Below, one piece after another: positions 1-9,977 of a stretch of 64,000 nucleotides of DNA. Origin of the DNA: Flavobacterium sp. UBA2787 (GTDB lineage: Bacteria; Bacteroidota; Bacteroidia; Flavobacteriales; Flavobacteriaceae); the NCBI GenBank assembly GCA_002352205.1, contig DEHZ01000003.1:94805-158804 (forward strand), written 5' to 3'. The notes below the pieces were generated by a model. The model had not been told where the DNA came from. It did no database searches and saw only the letters and a list, made by a program, of their open reading frames with translations. Made by a program: the position numbers and the translations under genes. How positions within the stretch are numbered: the stretch's first letter is position 1; each line of letters begins with the position of its first letter.

Positions 1-28
1 ATTTTATTCATCCTATTGGTTTTATTCG

Positions 29-102
29 TGACCTCGACAGGATTCAAACCTGTAACCCTCAGAGCCGAAATCTGATATTCTATTCAGTTGAACTACGAGG
101 CC
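29..102 (-). tRNA. tRNA-Arg (anticodon UCG)
   Basis: The minus strand folds into a complete cloverleaf of 74 nt. The acceptor stem GGCCTCG pairs with CGAGGTC (one G-U pair), the anticodon stem is TCAGA/TCTGA around the loop TTTCGGC, giving anticodon TCG (reads CGA, Arg), and the T stem is ACAGG/CCTGT. The discriminator base is A. The CCA end is not encoded. It lies just downstream of yqeY on the same strand. Confidence 0.93.
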
Positions 103-139
103 GTTTTATTTTGAGAGTGCGAATCTACAATAATTTATT

Positions 140-589
140 TTATGCTAAAAGCTTTTTTACAATTGTTGAAATTGTTTTTCCGTCTGCACTTCCTGCCAAT
201 TGTTTAGAGGCTATTCCCATTAATTGACCCATAGAAGCCATTCCTGAAAATCCGTTTTCTGTAATGATTTGAGCAACAACAGCTTCCACTTCTGCTTCAG
301 TTAGTTGTTTTGGCAAAAACTTTTCAATAATAGCTGCTTGTTGAACTTCTGGGTCTGCCAAATCTGGTCTGCCTTGCTCTACATAAATTGCTGCACTGTC
401 TTTGCGTTGTTTTACCAATCTTTGCAAAAGTTTAATTTCATCTTCCTGAGACAATTCATCTTTTGCACCACCTTCTGTTAATGCTAACAAAATAGCTGAT
501 TTTACGGCACGTAATGATTCTAACGCAATTGTATCTTTGGCACGCATAGCGTTTTTAATTTCTTCATTGATTTGGCTTTGTAAACTCAT
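140..589 (-). CDS. yqeY: GatB/YqeY domain-containing protein
   Basis: 149 residues, the normal length for the YqeY family, which resembles the tRNA-binding tail of the GatB subunit of glutamyl-tRNA amidotransferase. Its exact role is unsettled; a link to tRNA or translation quality is inferred from homology. The start MSLQSQINEEIKNAMRAKD and the internal EKFLPKQLTEAEV segment are typical. It follows ftsZ on the same strand, but a hairpin terminator and a new TATCTTTG box lie between them, so it is probably transcribed separately from the dcw operon. Confidence 0.9.
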   Translation of the reverse strand: MSLQSQINEEIKNAMRAKDTIALESLRAVKSAILLALTEGGAKDELSQEDEIKLLQRLVKQRKDSAAIYVEQGRPDLADPEVQQAAIIEKFLPKQLTEAEVEAVVAQIITENGFSGMASMGQLMGIASKQLAGSADGKTISTIVKKLLA

Positions 590-637
590 ATCTGTCTATT
601 TTTAAATTATCCTTTAAAATTAATTCTTAACGGCCTG

Positions 638-645
638 CAAAGATA
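638..645 (-). promoter_or_regulatory. Probable yqeY promoter, -7 box TATCTTTG
   Basis: The minus strand reads TATCTTTG, a perfect match to the Bacteroidota -7 consensus TAnnTTTG, about 50 nt before the yqeY ATG and directly after the U-tract of the ftsZ terminator. No clear -33 TTTG was seen at ideal spacing. Confidence 0.55.
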
Positions 646-682
646 AAAAAAATAACCCGAAAATCATGTTCTGATTTTCGGG
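646..682 (-). terminator. Intrinsic terminator after ftsZ
   Basis: On the minus strand CCCGAAAATCA pairs perfectly with TGATTTTCGGG over 11 bp around a 5-nt loop, followed by a T-rich run. It sits 25 nt past the ftsZ stop and marks the likely end of the dcw transcript. Confidence 0.85.
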
Positions 683-706
683 CTAAAAAGGATTTGTTTG
701 AGTTAG

Positions 707-2638
707 TTAATCCACATTATCGTGCAGAAAAGAATTATTTGACCTCAATTGAGTATCATTATTACTATCTGTTCCCAACGATGTTCTGGATTGATTATTT
801 AAAGGTGAATTTGTTGGTAAATCCACTCCCATTCTTTTGTAAGCCGGCACTTTTTCCATCTCATCTAAACGAGAAGAATTGTTGTGAAACTTATAATTGA
901 ATTCTTTTAATTTTTTTCTTCTTTCATCGGCACGCATTTTTAACGTTTCTTCGATGGTTAATTCTGCTGTTGGATTGATTTCATCAAATGAAGGTGTGAA
1001 TGCTGAAGGTGTTTCCACTTTTTTCATCGTAATATTCATTTCTTCATTGATTGGTTCTTCTACCACATTTACAACTGGTTTAGAATTCAACAACTCGGAT
1101 TCAATTTCCATATATTCCTCTAAAGAATAGCGTACAACTCCGGTTTCATTCACTTCAGTCATTGGAATAACCTGCTTTGGTTCATTCACAATAATTTCGT
1201 TTGTCGCAATCGGGTCAAGTTCAAAAAGAACTGTTTTTTCTTCTTCTGCTTCAACCGTTTTATCAATTGATAAATCAAAAGACAAGGTTACTTGTTCTTT
1301 TTCAACAATCACAAATTCAGGTTCTTTTACGATAATTTCACGAACTTCCGGTGTTGTAGCAAACAAATGGTTTTCTGAAAAAGGTGAAACGATTTCATAC
1401 GCAACATCTATATTTCTGATTAAATCGGTTGTTTGAATTAGTTCTGAAACCATTTTAGGTTCTACCACTTCCATTTCATCAATTAATTCAAAAACAATTT
1501 TGTCTTCTGTTGAAGCTTTTGGTGTTTCTTTTTCAATGGCAACATCTAAAATCGGAGCCACAATTTTTTGACTCAAGTCGATCGTATTGGTTTGATTCTC
1601 TTCTAACGAATGAATTATTTTTTTAGGCTCAGCATTCACGATCTCTTTTTGCTGTTCCACATTAAAACCCGTAGCAATAATGGTTACTGCGATAGAATCT
1701 CCTAACGAATCATCTTCACCAACTCCCATGATGATATTGGCATTATGACCTGCTTCGTTTTGAATGTGGTCGTTAATTTCACCAATTTCATCAATCGTAA
1801 TTTCGGTTGAACCGGAAACGATAAGCAACAATACGTTTTTGGCTCCTGTAATTTTATTGTCATTTAATAACGGTGAATCTAACGCAGAAACAATAGCATC
1901 TTTGGCTCTGTTTTCGCCTTCTGCAATAGAAGAACCCATGATAGCTGTTCCGCTGTTTGACAACACAGTTTTAGCATCTTTTAAATCGATGTTTTGCGTG
2001 TAGTGGTGCGTAATAACTTCTGCAATTCCGCGAGAAGCAGTAGCTAACACTTCATCTGCTTTCGAAAATCCGGCTTTAAAACCAAGATTCCCATATACTT
2101 CTCTTAATTTATTATTGTTGATAACGATAAGTGAATCAACTTGCTTACGCAAACGTTCTACACCGGACATAGCTTGTTCGGAGCGAACTTTACCCTCAAA
2201 TTGAAATGGAATCGTTACAATTCCTACTGTTAAAATATCCTTTTCTTTGGCCATTTGAGCAATTACAGGAGCTGCACCAGTTCCGGTTCCACCACCCATT
2301 CCTGCGGTAATGAAAATCATTTTGGTGTTGCTATCCAATAATTTATCAATGTCTTCCATACTTTCTAAGGCAGACTGTTGACCTACTTCCGGGTTTGCAC
2401 CGGCACCTAATCCTTCTGTCAGGTTTACACCTAACTGGATTTTATTAGGCACAGGGCTATTTTGAAGTGCTTGTGAGTCGGTGTTACAAACCACAAAATC
2501 TACTCCTTTAATCCCTTGTTTAAACATGTGGTTGATAGCGTTGCTTCCGCCTCCACCTACACCAATTACTTTAATTACATTTGATTGATTTTTAGGTAAA
2601 TCAAATGAAATGTTTCCAAAATCTGAGTTGCTTGTCAT
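707..2638 (-). CDS. ftsZ: Cell division GTPase FtsZ with long C-terminal extension
   Basis: Tubulin homologue that polymerises with GTP into the Z ring at mid-cell. The glycine-rich start of the GTPase fold is at residues 27-33, the tubulin signature GGGTGTG at 115-121, and the T7-loop motif NIDLKD at 216-221 carries the two aspartates that drive GTP hydrolysis. The globular part ends near residue 325. About 270 acidic, low-complexity residues follow, then a conserved-looking VPAYKRMGV motif near 597-605, with 38 more residues after it. At 643 residues it is far longer than E. coli FtsZ (about 380), as in other Flavobacteriaceae. Last gene of the dcw operon. Confidence 0.98.
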   Translation of the reverse strand: MTSNSDFGNISFDLPKNQSNVIKVIGVGGGGSNAINHMFKQGIKGVDFVVCNTDSQALQNSPVPNKIQLGVNLTEGLGAGANPEVGQQSALESMEDIDKLLDSNTKMIFITAGMGGGTGTGAAPVIAQMAKEKDILTVGIVTIPFQFEGKVRSEQAMSGVERLRKQVDSLIVINNNKLREVYGNLGFKAGFSKADEVLATASRGIAEVITHHYTQNIDLKDAKTVLSNSGTAIMGSSIAEGENRAKDAIVSALDSPLLNDNKITGAKNVLLLIVSGSTEITIDEIGEINDHIQNEAGHNANIIMGVGEDDSLGDSIAVTIIATGFNVEQQKEIVNAEPKKIIHSLEENQTNTIDLSQKIVAPILDVAIEKETPKASTEDKIVFELIDEMEVVEPKMVSELIQTTDLIRNIDVAYEIVSPFSENHLFATTPEVREIIVKEPEFVIVEKEQVTLSFDLSIDKTVEAEEEKTVLFELDPIATNEIIVNEPKQVIPMTEVNETGVVRYSLEEYMEIESELLNSKPVVNVVEEPINEEMNITMKKVETPSAFTPSFDEINPTAELTIEETLKMRADERRKKLKEFNYKFHNNSSRLDEMEKVPAYKRMGVDLPTNSPLNNQSRTSLGTDSNNDTQLRSNNSFLHDNVD

Positions 2639-2692
2639 ACTACTTGGTTTTTCTAATTCATTCTAAATTTCTTAATCGTGCAGAACTAGGTT

Positions 2693-4054
2693 CTATTCTG
2701 CATTATCTAAAAATTCTTTTATCTTCTCTACATATTTATCAAAGAAAGAACGTTTGATTTTATTCTCTGTACTTTCATTTTTTGGTTCTGCTGCTTTTGG
2801 GGTTTCGGCAACAGACTCAATTTTTGGTTCTTCAACGGTTACTCCTTTTGGAATTGATTGTTCCATTTCTGACATCAAAATGGCACTTTTGGTGTTGTTG
2901 TTGATGCTATTCATCATTAATCCCACCGCGGTAGCATATAACGGACTTGACATTTCTTCATCGGAATTTCCGGCTAAATGTTCATTTGGATAACCGATTC
3001 TGGTGTCCATTCCGGTGATATATTCTACTAATTGTTTGATGTGTTTTAATTGCGAACCTCCTCCTGTTAAAACAATTCCGGCAATCAATTTCTTTTTTGG
3101 ATCATCACATCCATACGATTTAATTTCATCAAAAACTTGCTCAATAATTTCAACCACACGAGCGTTAATTATTTTTGAAAGATTTTTAAGTGAAATTTCT
3201 TTTGGTTCACGACCTCTCAATCCAGGAATAGAAACAATTTCATTGTCTTTGTTTTCTCCCGGCCAAGCTGATCCGAATTTTACTTTTAGCAATTCAGCTT
3301 GTTTTTCGATGATTGAACATCCTTCTTTGATATCATCGGTAATCACATTTCCTCCGAAAGGAATTACAGCTGTGTGACGAATTATTCCGTCTTTAAAAAT
3401 AGCTAAATCGGTTGTTCCACCACCAATATCAATTAATGCTACACCGGCTTCTTTTTCTTCTTGACTTAAAACTGCATCAGACGAAGCAAGTGGTTCCAAG
3501 GTTAAGCCCGACAATTCAATTCCGGCACTTTGAATGCATCGGCCCACGTTTCTGATGGAAGCGGCATGACCAACAACCACATGAAAACTACTTTCTAACC
3601 TTCCGCCATACATTCCGATAGGTTCTTTGATTTCTGCTTGACCGTCGATTTTGAATTCTTGTGGCAACACATGAATAATTTCTTCACCGGGCAACATAGC
3701 CAATTTGTGCACTTGATTAATCAATTGCTCAATGTCTTTGTCGCAAATTACTTCTTCGGGATTACTACGGCTGATGTAGTCGCTATGTTGAATGCTACGG
3801 ATATGTTGACCCGCAATTCCCACCACCACATCTTTGATCATGTAGCCCGAATTTTCTTCTGCTTCTGCAATAGCCGTTTGAATAGACTGAATAGTTTGCG
3901 TAATATTGTTAACCACTCCTCTGTGAACACCCAAACTTTTGGATTTTCCCACACCTAAGATTTCGAGTTTGCCATACTCGTTTTTACGACCAATCATGGC
4001 CACAATTTTTGTGGTACCAATGTCTAAACCTACTGCGATGTTTTCATTTTTCAT
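2693..4054 (-). CDS. ftsA: Cell division protein FtsA
   Basis: Actin-like ATPase that tethers FtsZ filaments to the inner membrane. The phosphate-1 motif GLDIGTTKIVAMIG lies at residues 9-22 and a second phosphate motif, ALIDIGGGTTDLAIF, near 205. A long acidic linker after residue 390 leads to an amphipathic basic tail (KRSFFDKYVEKIKEFL) that fits the membrane-targeting helix. 453 residues, somewhat longer than E. coli FtsA because of the linker. It lies 54 nt upstream of ftsZ and 6 nt downstream of ftsQ. Confidence 0.97.
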   Translation of the reverse strand: MKNENIAVGLDIGTTKIVAMIGRKNEYGKLEILGVGKSKSLGVHRGVVNNITQTIQSIQTAIAEAEENSGYMIKDVVVGIAGQHIRSIQHSDYISRSNPEEVICDKDIEQLINQVHKLAMLPGEEIIHVLPQEFKIDGQAEIKEPIGMYGGRLESSFHVVVGHAASIRNVGRCIQSAGIELSGLTLEPLASSDAVLSQEEKEAGVALIDIGGGTTDLAIFKDGIIRHTAVIPFGGNVITDDIKEGCSIIEKQAELLKVKFGSAWPGENKDNEIVSIPGLRGREPKEISLKNLSKIINARVVEIIEQVFDEIKSYGCDDPKKKLIAGIVLTGGGSQLKHIKQLVEYITGMDTRIGYPNEHLAGNSDEEMSSPLYATAVGLMMNSINNNTKSAILMSEMEQSIPKGVTVEEPKIESVAETPKAAEPKNESTENKIKRSFFDKYVEKIKEFLDNAE

Positions 4055-4060
4055 GTGCTT

Positions 4061-4786
4061 CTATTTTGTGCAAACTACTTGTTGCGTGAACTTCAGATTA
4101 ATTAGTTGGTAACCATGTATGGAACTATCTTGAACTGCTTTTTGAAAAAAGGCTTTGTAATTCCTAAATTTCTTTTCCATGTTGATGGTTTTTCCAAAAT
4201 CAATATCATAATCAAAATTTCTGTTCTTCATTTTCAAGCTACCCGAGGGCAAAACTTGAATACCAATGATATTTTTTTTCAAAAACTCATCGTCATGAAT
4301 CATTCGAAATAATTCGTTTAAATCGTCTCTGTTTTTGTCGTTTATCCCCCCCGAAACAAGCGGAACACGAGCAGTGTGAATAGCTGACAATGGCATTTTA
4401 GTTCCTTTATAATCAATATAATACGAACCATTCCTTTCAAATATTCTAGCAACTGGTGTCTTCTGCTTGACAACTGCTTTTAAATGACCATCTACACTCA
4501 CGAAGACTTCTGCTTTTTCAACCATGTCGTGTTGATTGATGGTATTTTCCAAATCATTCAAATCTAACGTAACTTTCCGTATACTGGAAGCATCTTTTTT
4601 ATTTTCTATTAACAATTTATTAACCGTTTCATGTGTTACAAAAAGTTGCTCGCCATCTTGAAATTCAACAGTTGCATTTTGCAATTTTCTGTTCTCATTT
4701 CTTTTGGATGTAAATGAATACAAAAAAGCCAAAAGCATGACCATCAGCACTAAACGCAAATTTGTCCAGTTAAAATACTTTTTCAT
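4061..4786 (-). CDS. ftsQ: Cell division protein FtsQ
   Basis: Bitopic divisome protein. A short cytoplasmic N-terminus precedes one membrane helix at about residues 9-25 (LRLVLMVMLLAFLYSF), then a POTRA-like and beta domain in the periplasm. The 241-residue length and position between murC and ftsA match Flavobacteriaceae FtsQ. The start codon overlaps the 3' end of murC by 17 nt, which points to coupled translation. Primary sequence is poorly conserved in this family, so the call rests on topology plus gene order. Confidence 0.92.
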   Translation of the reverse strand: MKKYFNWTNLRLVLMVMLLAFLYSFTSKRNENRKLQNATVEFQDGEQLFVTHETVNKLLIENKKDASSIRKVTLDLNDLENTINQHDMVEKAEVFVSVDGHLKAVVKQKTPVARIFERNGSYYIDYKGTKMPLSAIHTARVPLVSGGINDKNRDDLNELFRMIHDDEFLKKNIIGIQVLPSGSLKMKNRNFDYDIDFGKTINMEKKFRNYKAFFQKAVQDSSIHGYQLINLKFTQQVVCTK

Positions 4787-6122
4787 TTAATCGCTCTTTT
4801 ATCGGTTTAACTAATTCGCCAATATCACCTGCTCCGATGGTTACAATTACGGTTGCATCTGAGGCTAAAACTGCTTCTATTAAATTATTTTTTGTTACTA
4901 ATTTTTTGGTTGGATTATCGATTTTAGACAATAGCCATTGTGAGGTAATTCCTTCCATGGGAAGTTCTCTTGCCGGATAAATATCTAACAAAATAATTTC
5001 ATCAAATTGAGAAAGACTTTTAGCAAAATCATCTGCAAAATCTTTCGTTCTACTGAACAAATGCGGTTGAAAAACAGCCAACACTTTTTGTTGGGGATAC
5101 AATTCACTAACGGCTTGGTGAACCGCATTTATTTCAGTAGGATGATGTGCATAATCATCAATAAAAACCAATTTTTCTGTTTTAATTTGATAGGAAAACC
5201 TACGTTTAATTCCGTTGAATGTGCTCAAAGCTCTGGCAATACCGTCGGTTGGGGATCCATATGTTTTTGCCATTGCCAAAGCCATGAGAGCATTCATTAA
5301 ATTGTGTCTTCCCGGCAAATTGAAATGTATATTTTTAATTGTTTCGGATGGTGTTTTTACATCAAAAACATAAGCACTATTTTCTATTCTGATGTTGAAA
5401 GCGGTAAAATCGGCCTCCTCTTCAATGGCAATTTTCATTCCTTTGAGTGGTAAACTTTTTGGAGTGAAAAGCAATTTTTTATCTTCCACTTTATCAGCAA
5501 ATTCTACAAATGTTGCTTCAATAGCATCCGAATTTCCATAAATATCCAGATGATCGGCATCCATTGAGGTTATGCATGCCATGTTTGGATGAAGGTGAAG
5601 AAAAGAACGATCAAATTCATCGGCTTCCACCACAGTTACTGTTTTTCCGTTTCCGATTAGGTTGGAATTATAATTTTCTACAATTCCGCCTAAAAATGCG
5701 GTTACATCGACGCCACATTCATACAAAACATGTCCTAAAATACTGGAAGTTGTTGTTTTTCCGTGTGTTCCTGCAACAGCAAAACAATAGGTGTCTTTGG
5801 TAATGATTCCTAACACTTCTGCTCTTTTTTTTATGACATAGCCTTTTTCTTTGAAAAAATTCCATTCGCTATGCGAAGTCGGAACAGCTGGTGTGATAAT
5901 AACCAATGTGTTTTCCTTATCAAAACTTGATGGAATTTTATCAATAGTATCATCAAAATGAATCTGCATTCCAATCGCTTCCAATTCTTTGGTAAGTTCG
6001 GTTTCGGTTTTATCGTAGCCGGCAATTTCTTTTCCTAAAAAGCTGAAATAGCGGGCAAGAGCACTCATTCCGATTCCTCCGATTCCTATGAAATAAACGT
6101 TATGGATTTGATTTAGATTCAT
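4770..6122 (-). CDS. murC: UDP-N-acetylmuramate--L-alanine ligase MurC
   Basis: Cytoplasmic ATP-dependent ligase that adds L-Ala to UDP-MurNAc, first of the Mur ligases. The N-terminal dinucleotide-like loop IGIGGIGMSALAR and the ATP loop AVAGTHGKTTTSS are present, as is the central-domain VVEADEFDRSF motif. I start it at the ATG giving MNLNQIHNVYFIGIGG; a longer reading frame begins at 6152, but that extension (MSFSLCGKKN) has no family counterpart. The product is 450 residues. It lies 40 nt after murG and overlaps ftsQ by 17 nt. Confidence 0.96.
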   Translation of the reverse strand: MNLNQIHNVYFIGIGGIGMSALARYFSFLGKEIAGYDKTETELTKELEAIGMQIHFDDTIDKIPSSFDKENTLVIITPAVPTSHSEWNFFKEKGYVIKKRAEVLGIITKDTYCFAVAGTHGKTTTSSILGHVLYECGVDVTAFLGGIVENYNSNLIGNGKTVTVVEADEFDRSFLHLHPNMACITSMDADHLDIYGNSDAIEATFVEFADKVEDKKLLFTPKSLPLKGMKIAIEEEADFTAFNIRIENSAYVFDVKTPSETIKNIHFNLPGRHNLMNALMALAMAKTYGSPTDGIARALSTFNGIKRRFSYQIKTEKLVFIDDYAHHPTEINAVHQAVSELYPQQKVLAVFQPHLFSRTKDFADDFAKSLSQFDEIILLDIYPARELPMEGITSQWLLSKIDNPTKKLVTKNNLIEAVLASDATVIVTIGAGDIGELVKPIKERLNEKVF

Positions 6123-6162
6123 ATTTTTTTTGCCACAAAGGCTAAAGGACATAAAGTCTTCT

Positions 6163-7257
6163 TTATTTTTTTATTAGTTTATTAATTTCTTTAACGATGT
6201 CTTGTGTTGCATTGGGTTTAGCCAATTTCCTGATTTGATTTCCTAATTCTATTTGATGATTTTCATCGTCAATTAGATGAGAAAAAACAGGTTGAAATTT
6301 TCCGTCTAACTCACTTTCTTTTAACAAAATTGCTCCGTTTTTATCTACAATTGCTTTTGCATTTTTGGTCTGATGATCCTCTGCTACGTTGGGAGACGGA
6401 ATGAAAATGACCGGTTTGCCCACTAAACAAAGTTCTGAAACAGAGGAAGCTCCAGCACGGGAAATAATGATATCTGCCGCAGCATAAGCCAAATCCATTC
6501 TGTCAACAAACGATACAACTTTCACATTGGGCTTTTCATTAAAATGACTGTATTCGTCAAAATAAAGTTTACCACACTGCCAAATCACTTGTATATTCTG
6601 ATTAGTTATAAAATCCAATTCTTTTGCAATAAGCTGATTGATTCTTCTTGAGCCTAAACTTCCTCCTAAAACCAACAATGTCTTTTTTGTTGCATCCAAA
6701 GCGAAGTAAGTCAACGCATCCAGTCGTTTATTATCAATAGAAAGCAAATCTTCGCGAACAGGATTTCCTGTTAATTTTATTTTATTTTTTGGAAAAAAGC
6801 GTTCTAAATTATCATACGCCACACAAATCACAGAGGCTCTTTTGCTTAAAATTTTATTGGTAATTCCGGGGAAAGAGTTTTGCTCTTGCACCACAATTGG
6901 AATATTCATTACAGCCGCAGCACGCAATAAAGGACCTGAGGCAAAACCTCCTGTTCCGATAACTACATCCGGTTTGAATGCTTTTATGATTCGTCTTGAT
7001 TTTATTAAACTATCAATGACTTTTACCGGAAACATTAAGTTCTGTAAAGTTAATTTTCGTTGTAAACCCGCAATCCACAACCCTTTTATTGGATATCCGG
7101 CTTGTGGCACTTTTTGCATTTCCATTTTATCTTTTGCACCGACAAACAAAATTTCGCAATCGGGAAATTGAGCTTTCAATTCATTGGCAATAGCAATCGC
7201 CGGGTAGATATGTCCACCGGTTCCGCCACCACTTAATATGAATTTAAAACTGCTCAT
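6163..7257 (-). CDS. murG: UDP-GlcNAc:lipid I N-acetylglucosaminyltransferase MurG
   Basis: GT-B glycosyltransferase on the inner face of the membrane that turns lipid I into lipid II. The glycine-rich loop [10 protein letters not shown] is at residues 10-19, and the C-terminal donor site contains [17 protein letters not shown] followed by [12 protein letters not shown], both diagnostic for MurG. 364 residues, normal length. The ATG is 1 nt past the ftsW stop, so translation is probably coupled. Confidence 0.97.
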   Translation of the reverse strand: MSSFKFILSGGGTGGHIYPAIAIANELKAQFPDCEILFVGAKDKMEMQKVPQAGYPIKGLWIAGLQRKLTLQNLMFPVKVIDSLIKSRRIIKAFKPDVVIGTGGFASGPLLRAAAVMNIPIVVQEQNSFPGITNKILSKRASVICVAYDNLERFFPKNKIKLTGNPVREDLLSIDNKRLDALTYFALDATKKTLLVLGGSLGSRRINQLIAKELDFITNQNIQVIWQCGKLYFDEYSHFNEKPNVKVVSFVDRMDLAYAAADIIISRAGASSVSELCLVGKPVIFIPSPNVAEDHQTKNAKAIVDKNGAILLKESELDGKFQPVFSHLIDDENHQIELGNQIRKLAKPNATQDIVKEINKLIKK

Positions 7258-7258
7258 C

Positions 7259-8569
7259 TTAACTTTTGTTTAAAACTGCATTCATTGGATTATCTTCGAT
7301 AGAATAATCTTCCTCTTTTTGTTCTTCAGATTTTATCAAAGCCTTTTCATCTTCTTTCAATTGCTTGTCAATCATTTTTTGAAGAGCCGCATCTCGCATG
7401 GCTTTTTCTTTATTTTCGGCAGCAATTTCTTCTTCTTTTTTGGTTACATTGATGATGATTCCCAATGCCAAACAAGTTACCCAAATGGAACTTCCTCCAC
7501 TACTAATTAAAGGCAATGTCTGTCCGGTTGTGGGTAATAATTCAACTGCAACTCCCATATTAATCATGGCTTGAAACACGATAGGAAAACCGAGTCCGAC
7601 GACGACTAATTTTCCGAATAAGGTAGTAGCTTTGTGAGCTGCTATTACAATTCTAATAAATAGCAAAAGATAAATTCCCAGAATTGCTAATCCGCCGGCT
7701 AATCCGAATTCTTCGACAATAATGGCATAAATAAAATCGGAAGAAGATTGTGGTAAAAAGTTTTTCTGAACGCTTTTCCCTGGTCCTAATCCATATACTC
7801 CACCGGTTGCTATAGCTGTTTTTGCTCTTTCAATTTGATATACTTCGTCCGGATCTTGAACGTCATCGTTAAAAAAACGTTCGATACGAGCTTCCCATGT
7901 ATTGACACGAGTTGTTAACGGATTTGGAAATGCTTTGGCTATCAGAATAAAAAATGCTAATGATACAATTCCGATTCCCAATACTGCTCCTATATATTTT
8001 AACGGATACTTTCCAACGAAAACCAACATTAAAACCATTGCAAAAATCAATGCTGCCGTGGAGAAGTTAGCCGGAAGAATAAACATCAATGTGATTCCAA
8101 CCGGAAGCCATAAATCAATAAATGACGATTTGAATGTGAGTGGTTCTTCTCTGGTTTTGGATAAATAACGAGCCACAAAAATCATCAACACAATAAAAGC
8201 TAACGTGGAGGGTTGAAACGAAATTCCAACAAACGGCACTTGAATCCATCTACTTGCATTAGCACCTGCAATTACTGTTCCTTTAAACAATGTATAGGCG
8301 AGTAATAGCCAAATAAAGGGCAATAAAATTCTTGAAATACTTCTAAAATAATGATACGGGATTTTATGAATTCGATATATGATAAAGAATCCAAGAGCCA
8401 CGTGTACTAAATGTTTTATTAGATAACTTACTGTATTTCCGGTACCTTTTCCGGCATAAGCCAAATTGCTACTCGCACTAAAAACCGGCATAAATGAAAA
8501 CAGAGCCAATAGGGCTATTAATGCCCAAATGACTTTGTCTCCTCTTAAACTTTTTATTAGTGCTAACAT
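7259..8569 (-). CDS. ftsW: Septal peptidoglycan polymerase FtsW
   Basis: SEDS-family glycosyltransferase with about ten membrane helices that polymerises lipid II together with FtsI. Hydrophobic helices alternate throughout residues 14-400, the long extracytoplasmic loop before [20 protein letters not shown] is typical, and the [13 protein letters not shown] motif near the C-terminal end is the FtsW/RodA hallmark. A charged cytoplasmic tail of about 55 residues follows. I use the ATG at 8569 ([12 protein letters not shown]), not the TTG at 8581. Position between murD and murG favours FtsW over RodA. Confidence 0.94.
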   Translation of the reverse strand: MLALIKSLRGDKVIWALIALLALFSFMPVFSASSNLAYAGKGTGNTVSYLIKHLVHVALGFFIIYRIHKIPYHYFRSISRILLPFIWLLLAYTLFKGTVIAGANASRWIQVPFVGISFQPSTLAFIVLMIFVARYLSKTREEPLTFKSSFIDLWLPVGITLMFILPANFSTAALIFAMVLMLVFVGKYPLKYIGAVLGIGIVSLAFFILIAKAFPNPLTTRVNTWEARIERFFNDDVQDPDEVYQIERAKTAIATGGVYGLGPGKSVQKNFLPQSSSDFIYAIIVEEFGLAGGLAILGIYLLLFIRIVIAAHKATTLFGKLVVVGLGFPIVFQAMINMGVAVELLPTTGQTLPLISSGGSSIWVTCLALGIIINVTKKEEEIAAENKEKAMRDAALQKMIDKQLKEDEKALIKSEEQKEEDYSIEDNPMNAVLNKS

Positions 8570-8645
8570 ATTTAATTTCAATTACAAATATCAATTTCAA
8601 TAACAATATCAAAAATCAAACTCTTTACTCCCAACTCAAAACTCC

Positions 8646-9977
8646 CTACAAATTGCGTACTGCTTGCTTGAATTGTCTTCCTCTATCTTCGTAATTTTCG
8701 AACAAATCGAAACTCGCACAAGCTGGTGATAATAAAACAGTATCGCCTTTTTCTGTTAGATGTTGGGCTGTTCGAACGGCATCGCTCATGGAGGTTACTT
8801 CTACCATCACATCGACAACATTTCCAAAAGCATCTATAATTTTTTTATTATCAACTCCCAAACAAATGATGGCTTTCACTTTTTCGCGAACCATTGACAT
8901 TAACTCTGAATAATCATTTCCTTTATCAACGCCACCAACAATCCAAACCGTTGGTGTGGACATGCTATCCAAAGCAAAAAATGTAGCATTTACATTCGTC
9001 GCTTTACTATCATTGATATATTGTACATTTTGGATTTTCAACACACGCTCCAAACGATGTTCCACTCCCTGGAAATTCGACAAACTTTCTCTAATAGTTT
9101 GTTTTCTGATACGCATCAATTGAGCCACAGAAGTTGCTGCCATTGCGTTTTTCATGTTATGTTTGCCTTCCAAAGCCATTGTTTTGGTTTCCATTGTAAA
9201 TTCTTCTTCGTTGATGTACATTTCCATAGTGTCGTTGTTTATAAATCCTCCCATTTGGTGCTTTTGTTTAAGCGAAAATGGAATTAATTGTGCTCTTGTT
9301 TTGTTGTTTTTTAACCAATTTGTTGTTGCTTCATCATCTGCATCGTAAATCAAATAATCATCTTCGGTTTGATTCATTGTTATTCTAAATTTTGAAGCGA
9401 TATAGTTTTCATACTTATATTCATATCTGTCCAAATGATCTGGGCTTATATTGGTGAGAATGGCGATATGCGGTTTATAGTTAATGATGCCGTCTAACTG
9501 AAAACTGCTTAACTCCAGCACATACACATCAAAATCCTCATCAGCCACTTGCCATGCAAAACTCTTTCCTATATTTCCAGCTAATCCCACATTTAACCCT
9601 CCTGATTTAAGGAGATGATAGGTTAACATGGTGGTTGTCGTTTTGCCGTTACTTCCTGTAATTCCGACAGTAATCGCATCTGTAAATTGTGCCGCAAATT
9701 CAATTTCTGAAATAACCGGAATTTGCATTACTTTCAATTTCTTGACAATTGCCACTTTATCAGGAATTCCGGGACTTTTCATTACCACATCGGCATTTAA
9801 AATCATCTCTTCGGTGTGCTTTTCTTCTTCCCAAGCAATACCATTAAGCATCAGAACTTCTTTGTAATTCTCTTTTATTTTTCCAAAATCGGATAGAAAA
9901 ACATCATATCCTTTTTTCTTTCCTAAAATGGCGGTTCCCACCCCACTTTCTCCTCCTCCCAACACAACCAATCGCAT
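8646..9977 (-). CDS. murD: UDP-N-acetylmuramoyl-L-alanine--D-glutamate ligase MurD
   Basis: Cytoplasmic Mur ligase that adds D-Glu. The N-terminal Rossmann start [14 protein letters not shown], the ATP loop GITGSNGKTTTTML and the substrate segment NDSKATNVNA are all present. 443 residues, normal. Its ATG shares one base with the mraY stop, so the two are translationally coupled. About 76 nt of non-coding sequence separates it from ftsW. Confidence 0.97.
   Translation of the reverse strand: MRLVVLGGGESGVGTAILGKKKGYDVFLSDFGKIKENYKEVLMLNGIAWEEEKHTEEMILNADVVMKSPGIPDKVAIVKKLKVMQIPVISEIEFAAQFTDAITVGITGSNGKTTTTMLTYHLLKSGGLNVGLAGNIGKSFAWQVADEDFDVYVLELSSFQLDGIINYKPHIAILTNISPDHLDRYEYKYENYIASKFRITMNQTEDDYLIYDADDEATTNWLKNNKTRAQLIPFSLKQKHQMGGFINNDTMEMYINEEEFTMETKTMALEGKHNMKNAMAATSVAQLMRIRKQTIRESLSNFQGVEHRLERVLKIQNVQYINDSKATNVNATFFALDSMSTPTVWIVGGVDKGNDYSELMSMVREKVKAIICLGVDNKKIIDAFGNVVDVMVEVTSMSDAVRTAQHLTEKGDTVLLSPACASFDLFENYEDRGRQFKQAVRNL

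Noticed and set aside
897-1130. Plus-strand open frame inside ftsZ, and many similar antisense frames across the window
   Set aside because: They mirror real genes in another frame, have no family features and no promoter box.
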